DNA of 5,991 nucleotides from Actinomycetota bacterium (GTDB taxonomy: Bacteria; Actinomycetota; Acidimicrobiia; Acidimicrobiales; UBA8592): assembly GCA_002712415.1 (NCBI GenBank), contig PATO01000002.1, positions 16,810 through 22,800 of the forward strand. Reading direction: 5' to 3'. Shown here in pieces: positions 1-4,546 of this stretch. The notes beneath the pieces are model-generated. The model saw only the letters and a program-made list of their open reading frames with translations. It searched no databases and had not been told where the DNA came from. How positions within the stretch are numbered: the stretch's first letter is position 1; the number at the start of each line of letters is the position of its first letter. Both the position numbers and the translations under genes were made by a program.

Positions 1-161
1 TTGCCTTTTCGGCTACCGTACATTCGCAGATCATCCCCACCGGTCGTATTTTCAACTTTTATTATCTCAGCCCCTTGGTTTGCTAGTAAGTGCGTAGCTC
101 CAGGTACGGCTATCATCTGAGCCAGTTCAACTATCTTTACCCCGCTTAGTGGCCCTGTCAC
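1..161 (-). CDS. CaiB/BaiF family (class III) CoA-transferase, N-terminal fragment
   Basis: This is the first 53 residues of a class III CoA-transferase, running off the left edge. Family members move CoA between acyl-CoA and carboxylic acid substrates in the cytoplasm (formyl-CoA:oxalate, carnitine and racemase-type relatives). Seen directly: the N-terminal signature G-P-L-S-G-V-K-I-V-E-L-A (residues 3-14), then a helix ending in Q-G-A-E-I-I-K-V-E (29-37), then G-G-D-D-x-R (41-46), matching the family's nucleotide-fold start. The start is GTG at 161-159, set by AAGGAG five bases upstream. Full-length members are usually about 380-430 residues, so the catalytic Asp and the C-terminal half are missing and the substrate cannot be told. 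It follows the AhpD-like selenoprotein gene by 17 bases on the same strand, suggesting co-transcription. Family assignment is firm; any specific reaction would be a guess. Confidence 0.88.
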   Translation of the reverse strand, partial: MTGPLSGVKIVELAQMIAVPGATHLLANQGAEIIKVENTTGGDDLRMYGSRKG

Positions 162-166
162 AAAAT

Positions 167-172
167 CTCCTT
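167..172 (-). promoter_or_regulatory. Ribosome binding site of the CoA-transferase
   Basis: AAGGAG on the minus strand lies 5 bases before the GTG at 161-159. It is a near-perfect Shine-Dalgarno and decides this non-ATG start. It sits in the 17-base gap after the stop codon of the upstream selenoprotein gene, so the two genes probably share one transcript. Confidence 0.75.
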
Positions 173-178
173 ACAAAC

Positions 179-709
179 CTAACCATGGGCGAAGAATGAT
201 GGGTCTTCGCCAGGGTCAGCTGTCAAGTTAACCGGACAGTCATTCGCAACGTCAAGGACTGCAAGTAGTCTTCCAACTCCAAGACAAAACCCGATTAAGG
301 ATAATAGCTCCAGTATTTGTTGGTCCGAAAAGCTCAACTTCATGCGTTCCCAAAATGCCTCATCAGTTTTAAGCGAGCCATGGTCAAATACAAAGCGCTC
401 CGCTAGCTCCGCGGCTAATTTTTCCTCTTCAGAAAACGCACCTATCTCCGAGTATTCATCTACTCGGTGATAAAGGTCATCATCTAGTCCTTGCTGCATC
501 GCCGATGCAGACCGAGTATCAAGTCATATGTGACAGTCATTGATCTGAGCTATTCGCATTCTTGCCACTTCTCGAACTCTTGTGTCTAACGAAACTTTGG
601 TATATAGAGCGTTCCCTGCTATGCCAATACCCTTTCCGACATCTGGTTGCATATACCAAAGCCTGCTTCGTTCTAACCCTTCACCTTCGGGAATATTGAT
701 TCGTGCCAT
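179..709 (-). CDS. AhpD/carboxymuconolactone-decarboxylase-like selenoprotein (CxxU, in-frame TGA read as Sec)
   Basis: Read through one in-frame TGA (526-524), this is a 176-residue protein of the AhpD/CMD alkylhydroperoxidase-like superfamily. Members are cytoplasmic, all-helical thiol redox enzymes. The signature region reads R-E-V-A-R-M-R-I-A-Q-I-N-D-C59-H-I-[TGA62]-L-D-T-R66. Relatives have Cys at the TGA position (C-x-x-C), and Glu47 lies 12 residues before Cys59, the same spacing as the catalytic Glu and first Cys of AhpD. AhpD's later His is replaced by Arg66. The second half (residues 86-175) has the usual CMD helices, including S-D-Q-Q-I-L-E-L and G-V-G-R-L-L-A-V-L-D, with no other disruption. 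The ATG at 709 is chosen over a TTG at 715 because AAAGG ends six bases before the ATG and abuts the TTG. The frame ends with TAG. AhpD-like selenoproteins with a Sec in this motif are known from bacteria and marine metagenomes. The alternative is a nonsense-mutated pseudogene or a sequencing error. It probably forms an operon with the CoA-transferase. Confidence 0.82.
494..523 (-). promoter_or_regulatory. Candidate bacterial SECIS element directly after the TGA codon
   Basis: On the minus strand, 13 bases after the TGA, there is a perfect 7-bp stem: CTGCATC (510-504), loop GGC (503-501), GATGCAG (500-494). The apical loop begins 21 bases after the TGA and its first two bases are both G. This meets the bacterial SECIS rules as I recall them: apical loop of 3-14 bases, a G in its first two positions, and 16-37 bases from UGA to loop. 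A weak lower helix is also possible, CTTG (523-520) with CAAG (493-490), leaving a nine-base 5' bulge. The element lies inside the coding sequence, as bacterial SECIS elements do, and would recruit SelB with Sec-tRNA. No folding program was run. Confidence 0.75.
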
Positions 710-786
710 CTTCAACCTTTTTAGTAAATCTTGTTTGCTCTTACTTTAGCTTGACCCGAATGATAGAGAAAGACTAAAGAGTAAGC
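710..786. promoter_or_regulatory. Divergent intergenic spacer between selenoprotein and nitroreductase genes
   Basis: This 77-bp spacer must hold the start signals for both divergent genes unless promoters lie inside coding sequence. On the plus strand TTGACC (751-756) resembles a -35 box, but the best -10 partner, TAAAGA at 775-780, is poor and would leave almost no leader before the ATG at 787. On the minus strand only the ribosome site at 720-716 is clear. I see no strong inverted repeat. Shared regulation of the two redox genes is possible but unproven. Confidence 0.3.
716..720 (-). promoter_or_regulatory. Ribosome binding site of the AhpD-like selenoprotein
   Basis: AAAGG on the minus strand, within an A-rich run, lies six bases before the ATG at 709-707. 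It directly abuts the alternative TTG at 715-713, which leaves no spacer for that codon. It therefore decides the start in favour of the ATG. By contrast, no such motif precedes the internal ATG at 499, which argues against the downstream half being a separate gene. Confidence 0.6.
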
Positions 787-1464
787 ATGGAAGAATTTAA
801 TTTAGATGAAATTGATCACTTACTCACAACCACCAGAGCTGTTCGTAAACGGTTAGATCTCAGTCGTGCCGTGCCTAGGGAGTTGATTCTTGACTGCGTC
901 AAAGTTTCGACTCAAGCACCAGCAGGCGGAAACTACCAAAAGTGGCGATGGGTCATAGTAGATGATCCTGAAAAGAAACTAGTTATTGCAGAAGCCTACA
1001 GAGATGGATATGCGCCTTATATAGACGCCCAAAAAAAAGCTGTTTCAAATAAGATTCCCGATGATCCGACAGTGCAAAAGATAATGTCATCTAGCGATTA
1101 TCTTGCCGAAATACTGGAAAAGGTTCCTGTTCTTGCAATTCCTTGTTCGTTAGGTAGTCCTGCAGACATGGAAGGAGATTTGGGTGGAGGGCTTCAAGGA
1201 TGGTGGGGATCCGTATTGCCTGCTGTTTGGAGTTATATGTTAGCTGCAAGAGCACGTGGCCTAGGAACTGCTTGGACGACGCTACACCTGCGCTACAGTG
1301 AACGAGTTGGAGAGGCACTTGGAATACCTGCAACAGTAACCCAGCTCGCTTGCGTACCAACTGCATATTATCTCGGCGAAACCTTCAAGCTCGGGAAAAG
1401 AAAACCCGCTGAAGAAATCACATACTGGAATACATGGAAACAATCCAGTATCGAAGGAAGTTAA
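787..1464 (+). CDS. Nitroreductase-family FMN-dependent oxidoreductase
   Basis: A 225-residue protein of the nitroreductase flavoprotein superfamily, within the usual length (about 180-240). Members bind FMN as homodimers and use NAD(P)H to reduce nitroaromatics, quinones, enones or other electrophiles, or do more specialised chemistry. Seen directly: the N-terminal T-T-R-A-V-R-K-R (residues 15-22), whose arginines usually contact the FMN phosphate; A-P-A-G-G-N-Y-Q (44-51), matching the S/A-P-S-x-x-N-x-Q FMN site; and a long helix A-A-R-A-R-G-L-G-T-A-W (153-163), the classic second flavin-site segment. The ATG at 787 is the first start after an in-frame stop at 775-777, with a modest AAAGAG five bases before it. 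It is divergent from the AhpD-like selenoprotein and its TAA overlaps the stop of the convergent chorismate mutase. Substrate is unknown: the family call is strong, while specific nitro-reducing activity is not implied. Confidence 0.9.
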   Translation: MEEFNLDEIDHLLTTTRAVRKRLDLSRAVPRELILDCVKVSTQAPAGGNYQKWRWVIVDDPEKKLVIAEAYRDGYAPYIDAQKKAVSNKIPDDPTVQKIMSSSDYLAEILEKVPVLAIPCSLGSPADMEGDLGGGLQGWWGSVLPAVWSYMLAARARGLGTAWTTLHLRYSERVGEALGIPATVTQLACVPTAYYLGETFKLGKRKPAEEITYWNTWKQSSIEGS

Positions 1465-1760
1465 GCTCGCAGGTCACCATGTTCATCCGCAGATTGGAGA
1501 TGATGACGTATTACTTCATCAACGATAAGCCGGAAAACCTTCTCGCCAAAGACTGGGTCCATCCCCTCACGTCGAGCTATCTCATGAAGTCTGGCTATTT
1601 GCTCTTTCTCACGTTTTGGATCGGCAGCGGGTAAACCGGCTTTTGCTTTCAATTCACCGACTGTTTTTGTAATTTCAAAACGCTCAGCCAACAAACATAT
1701 AAGTTGCTCATCTAATTCATCAATTCTTACTCTTTGCTCTCGAAGAATATCAGTATTCAT
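1461..1760 (-). CDS. Chorismate mutase, AroQ class, monofunctional
   Basis: A 99-residue, all-helical single-domain AroQ-type chorismate mutase, which converts chorismate to prephenate for phenylalanine and tyrosine synthesis in the cytoplasm. Aligned by eye to the E. coli P-protein mutase domain, the key residues are R10 (R11 in E. coli), R27 (R28), K38 (K39), D47 (D48), R50 (R51) and E51 (E52), in the pattern R-I-D-E-L-D-E-Q-L and D-P-K-R-E. The third helix carries V83 and H87 where E. coli has S84 and Q88, so part of the pocket is atypical. The ATG at 1760 is preceded by GGGGG nine bases upstream, and an in-frame TGA lies just beyond at 1784-1782. No fused prephenate dehydratase or dehydrogenase domain follows. 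It is convergent with the nitroreductase, sharing TTAA, and divergent from the hydrolase gene. A related chorismate or isochorismate-processing role is the alternative. Confidence 0.88.
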   Translation of the reverse strand: MNTDILREQRVRIDELDEQLICLLAERFEITKTVGELKAKAGLPAADPKREKEQIARLHEIARREGMDPVFGEKVFRLIVDEVIRHHLQSADEHGDLRA

Positions 1761-1919
1761 ATCTTGTAACCCCCGTGGTCCTCAATTCCCACTACTCGGA
1801 TAACTGTAGATTCTAGTAGATGATTACCGATGGAACTTTTGTTTACTTGCTATTCGTAACGTTACTGAAAATTTACTACGAGAATGGAGATTACTGTAAA
1901 GGCATGAGAATATTTACTC
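1761..1919. promoter_or_regulatory. Divergent promoter region between chorismate mutase and hydrolase genes
   Basis: This is the largest gene-free stretch in the window (159 bp) and must drive the mutase leftward and the hydrolase-synthetase pair rightward. It contains GTAACGTTAC (1856-1865, perfect palindrome) and TTACTGTAA (1891-1899, inverted repeat with a one-base centre), both built from GTAA/TTAC half-sites. TTTACT also occurs three times (from 1842, 1872 and 1913). On the minus strand TAGAAT (1815-1810) could be a -10 box for the mutase, without a good -35. No terminator-like hairpin with a T-run was seen. Confidence 0.4.
1856..1865. repeat. 10-bp perfect palindrome, candidate operator
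   Basis: GTAACGTTAC is identical to its reverse complement and lies 55 bases before the hydrolase ATG and 96 bases from the mutase ATG. A second, shorter inverted repeat with the same half-sites, TTACTGTAA, sits at 1891-1899. The placement suits a regulator controlling the rightward operon, but no regulator gene is present in the window and short AT-rich palindromes also arise by chance. Confidence 0.35.
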
Positions 1920-2834
1920 ATGATCCCTCAAAATGAGACCTTTAATGGCACATGGAATTATGAACCCCAATTTTGTACTGAATCTGGTTTTAGACAGCAT
2001 TACGTTGATGAAGGCAGAGGAGAAGTGGTGATTTGCCTGCATGGAGAACCGACTTGGGGCTACTTGTATCGGAATATGATTGATCCACTGGCAGAAGAGT
2101 TTCGGGTAATAGTTCCTGATCATATGGGGTTTGGGAAAAGCGAAACCCCACAAGATCGTGAATACACACTAAAGAGCCATACTGAAAATTTGAGTCGTCT
2201 AATTGAATCCCTTGATTTAGATAACATAACTTTTGTAATGCAGGACTGGGGTGGGCCTATTGGAACTGCATACACCGTACGTAACCCCGCGCGAGTAAGT
2301 CGTCTGGTGTACATGAATACTCTTGCCGGATACGGACGCGTTCCAGATGATATTCAGAGGATACAAGATTCTCGTTGGTTTAAATGGATCGGAGAAGGGC
2401 TTGAAAACGGTCGTACCGAAGCTGTTCTTCGGAATGCCGGATCTACGGTTGTTTCAATAATGAAATTACTTGGTGTTTCGTCGAATGTGATAGATCAAAC
2501 ATGGATAGAAGCTTACAGCTCACCATTTCCAGACTACGAAAGTGCAATAGGGGCCTATGAGTTTCCTATCGACGCGTACCTCGGCCGTATAGGAGAATAC
2601 GTTTTAGATGGGCTTCAGGGAGTTGAAGACCTCACTTCAAAACCGGCAATACTTTTAGAGGGACTTGAGGACTTTGCGATACCCCCGGAATTTGCTATTG
2701 CAGACTTCATGTCGCTTTGGCCATCAAGTCCGGTCATTAAACTTCCCGGTGTTGGCCACTTTTGTCAGGAGGATGCGCCTGAACTACTAGTTGCGAGTAT
2801 CTTGCAATTCCTGAAAAGTAACCCCATCAAATAA
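1920..2834 (+). CDS. Haloalkane-dehalogenase-like alpha/beta hydrolase (HLD-I type motifs)
   Basis: A 304-residue alpha/beta-hydrolase-fold enzyme most like subfamily I haloalkane dehalogenases such as DhlA (about 310 residues), which hydrolyse carbon-halogen bonds to alcohol plus halide in the cytoplasm. Seen directly: the oxyanion-hole motif H-G-E-P-T-W (41-46); the nucleophile motif V-M-Q-D109-W110-G-G, where the Trp after the nucleophile is the halide-binding Trp of dehalogenases; the acid D251 in E-G-L-E-D, at the position used by HLD-I; and the base H280 in G-V-G-H-F. The cap segment A-Y-S-S-P-F-P-D (198-205) resembles DhlA. The second halide-binding Trp is not assigned: W153, W156 and W195 are candidates. 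The ATG at 1920 is the first start after an in-frame TGA at 1905-1907; the ribosome site is weak. An acyl-CoA synthetase gene follows 23 bases later. Epoxide hydrolase or another esterase-like activity remains possible. Confidence 0.85.
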   Translation: MIPQNETFNGTWNYEPQFCTESGFRQHYVDEGRGEVVICLHGEPTWGYLYRNMIDPLAEEFRVIVPDHMGFGKSETPQDREYTLKSHTENLSRLIESLDLDNITFVMQDWGGPIGTAYTVRNPARVSRLVYMNTLAGYGRVPDDIQRIQDSRWFKWIGEGLENGRTEAVLRNAGSTVVSIMKLLGVSSNVIDQTWIEAYSSPFPDYESAIGAYEFPIDAYLGRIGEYVLDGLQGVEDLTSKPAILLEGLEDFAIPPEFAIADFMSLWPSSPVIKLPGVGHFCQEDAPELLVASILQFLKSNPIK

Positions 2835-2843
2835 TGCAAAGAT

Positions 2844-2849
2844 AGAAAG
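2844..2849 (+). promoter_or_regulatory. Weak ribosome binding site of the acyl-CoA synthetase
   Basis: AGAAAG lies eight bases before the ATG at 2858-2860 and within the 23-base gap after the hydrolase stop. It favours that ATG over the TTG immediately before it (2855-2857). The match to the Shine-Dalgarno consensus is modest, which would fit translation helped by the upstream gene. Confidence 0.4.
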
Positions 2850-2857
2850 TTGAATTG

Positions 2858-4546
2858 ATGACCTCAGAAGCTGCGATTACCGAAATAATTCAATCTGATC
2901 TTCGAGGACCCGGAGGCGATTGGGAAACTAATTTTGAAGATGTGCTGGGAGAAAATCTACTTGTTTTTAAAAACAGGCATAGATCTATTCGTGAAATGTT
3001 CAATGCAAACATTGCAAAATGGGCTACAAGGGAGTTTCTTGTCCTTGGAGAACGAAGAATTACATACAAAGAACTCAAATCATGTGTTGAGTCAACCGCG
3101 TATAGAATGCAGAATCAATGCGGAATAAAACAGGGAGACAGAGTTGCAATACTTGGTGCGAATTCTCCTGAATGGGTTATCAGTTTCTTCGCTGCAACGC
3201 ACTTAGGGGCAATTGTTGCAGCGCTGAATGGTTGGTGGACAGAAACGGAAATACGTCATGCGCTTGAATTAACGGACCCGTCTCTTGTTGTCGGAGATTC
3301 ACGAAGATTAGCTAGAGCTGGATCACTTTTAGACAATTTTCAAGTTATTGATTTTGATCAAAATCCACTTTTTTTTGAAACCTCTGAAAAGGGGCCAGAG
3401 TATCCGGATTTAGATGAAGATGACCCAGCGCTAATCTTATTTACCTCTGGGACTACCGGAAATTCAAAAGGAGCGCTTCTTTCTCATAGGAGTCTTGTCG
3501 GTTTTGTGGATGGAACCATACACAATGCTTACGAGAAGAAACTAATCGCTCTTACGCTTCTCGGTATTGATATTGCTTCATTGCCAAATGAACAAGAGGT
3601 AATTCTAGCGACCTCCCCACTTTTCCATATATCTGGTTTACCTGCAGGAGTGTTGATGAATATGGCAAATGGAGCAAAGCTTATTTTTAGGAAAGGTAGA
3701 TTTGATCCTGGCGACGTGCTTCGACTTATTGAGGAAGAGAAGGTAACGAATTGGGTAGCAATAGGCGACATGGGGCCCAGAGTTATGATGCACCCTGAAT
3801 TTTTATCTCGCGACACCTCCTCGCTGACTCGTGTTAGTAGCGGAGGTGCTCATCTATCTAAACACATGCAAGACCTTATTGGAAAGCATTTCCCGCAAGC
3901 TGCTCACTCTATAGGGCAGGGCTACGGAAGCAGTGAGTCATGTGGTGTGATCACATCAATTGGTGGACAGGATTTTAAAGATAATCCGGATTCCGCTGGT
4001 AGTCCTTGCTTAGGGTATGAAGTTGAAATCCGAGATTCTGATAATAACCCACTGGGCGAAGGTGATGAGGGTGAAATACACGTTCGATCTGCGTATTCAA
4101 TGTTACGTTACTGGGGAAACGATACTGCAACTGCTGAAACGATAAAGCAAGGTCGATGGCTCGCTATGGGAGATATTGGAAAAATCGTTGATGGAAGGCT
4201 TTACATTAATTCGCGAGCGAGGGATATGATTATCCGGTCTGGTGAGAATATTTATCCTGTTGAGATTGAACATCGCCTCGAAAGCCATCCCTTCATTCAT
4301 GAAGCTGCTGTAGTAGGAGTAGATGACGATGAGAAGGGTCAAATACCGAAAGCGATCATTGTTCTTAATGATAATGGTCAGTTTGAGGTAGATACGTTTT
4401 CAGATTGGTGTTCAGAAACATTAGCTAGTTATAAAGTCCCGGAAATTTGGGAGCACAGGACCTCTGCTCTTCCAAGAACCGCTAGCGGGAAAGTGATTAA
4501 GGGTGCTTTAACCGGTGACCGCGAAGTTAGCAGCTTTGATGATTAA
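2858..4546 (+). CDS. Acyl-CoA synthetase (AMP-forming), ANL superfamily
   Basis: A 562-residue AMP-forming acyl-CoA synthetase/ligase, full length for the family. It activates a carboxylic acid with ATP to an acyl-adenylate, then transfers it to CoA. Seen directly, numbered from the ATG at 2858: the P-loop F-T-S-G-T-T-G-N-S-K-G (195-205); the adenine-site motif G-Y-G-S-S-E (355-360); M-G-D-I-G (437-441), where most relatives have T-G-D; the hinge region R-D-M-I-I-R-S-G-E-N-I-Y-P-V-E-I-E; and the C-terminal catalytic Lys545 in R-T-A-S-G-K. The N-terminal segment (about 1-50) is less conserved, and no signal peptide or membrane helix is apparent. Substrate is not readable from motifs; medium or long-chain fatty acids, or aromatic or terpenoid acids, are all possible. 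It is probably co-transcribed with the upstream hydrolase, which may feed it after alcohol oxidation. Its TAA overlaps the stop of the convergent molybdoenzyme. Confidence 0.93.
   Translation: MTSEAAITEIIQSDLRGPGGDWETNFEDVLGENLLVFKNRHRSIREMFNANIAKWATREFLVLGERRITYKELKSCVESTAYRMQNQCGIKQGDRVAILGANSPEWVISFFAATHLGAIVAALNGWWTETEIRHALELTDPSLVVGDSRRLARAGSLLDNFQVIDFDQNPLFFETSEKGPEYPDLDEDDPALILFTSGTTGNSKGALLSHRSLVGFVDGTIHNAYEKKLIALTLLGIDIASLPNEQEVILATSPLFHISGLPAGVLMNMANGAKLIFRKGRFDPGDVLRLIEEEKVTNWVAIGDMGPRVMMHPEFLSRDTSSLTRVSSGGAHLSKHMQDLIGKHFPQAAHSIGQGYGSSESCGVITSIGGQDFKDNPDSAGSPCLGYEVEIRDSDNNPLGEGDEGEIHVRSAYSMLRYWGNDTATAETIKQGRWLAMGDIGKIVDGRLYINSRARDMIIRSGENIYPVEIEHRLESHPFIHEAAVVGVDDDEKGQIPKAIIVLNDNGQFEVDTFSDWCSETLASYKVPEIWEHRTSALPRTASGKVIKGALTGDREVSSFDD

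Noticed and set aside
179..499. A separate 106-residue gene starting at the ATG at 499 (minus)
   Set aside because: No ribosome site precedes that ATG, which lies inside the SECIS-like hairpin. The product is the C-terminal part of the CMD fold, in the same frame as the upstream piece, so it is better read as one protein through the TGA.
524..526. TGA as a reassigned codon (Trp or Gly) across the genome
   Set aside because: None of the other genes, over 4 kb of coding sequence, contains an in-frame TGA, and Trp is written TGG throughout. Family comparison calls for Cys, not Trp or Gly, at this site.
179..709. AhpD-like gene as a decayed pseudogene
   Set aside because: Only one lesion is present, at the one codon where Sec is functionally sensible. 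It is followed by a well-placed hairpin, and both halves keep conserved residues. It is not fully excluded without relatives or reads.
713..715. TTG at 715 as start of the AhpD-like gene
   Set aside because: The AAAGG ribosome site directly abuts it with no spacer, whereas the ATG at 709 has a six-base spacer.
751..780. A confident sigma-70 promoter for the nitroreductase
   Set aside because: TTGACC is a fair -35 box, but the -10 candidate is poor and would sit only six bases before the ATG. It is kept only as a weak note in the spacer entry.
1091..1366. Minus-strand 91-codon ORF inside the nitroreductase gene
   Set aside because: It is antisense to a clearly conserved gene, with no recognisable protein motif and no supporting start context.
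1434..1634. Plus-strand 66-codon ORF across the chorismate mutase gene
   Set aside because: It is a shadow of the chorismate mutase on the opposite strand and does not resemble a protein family.
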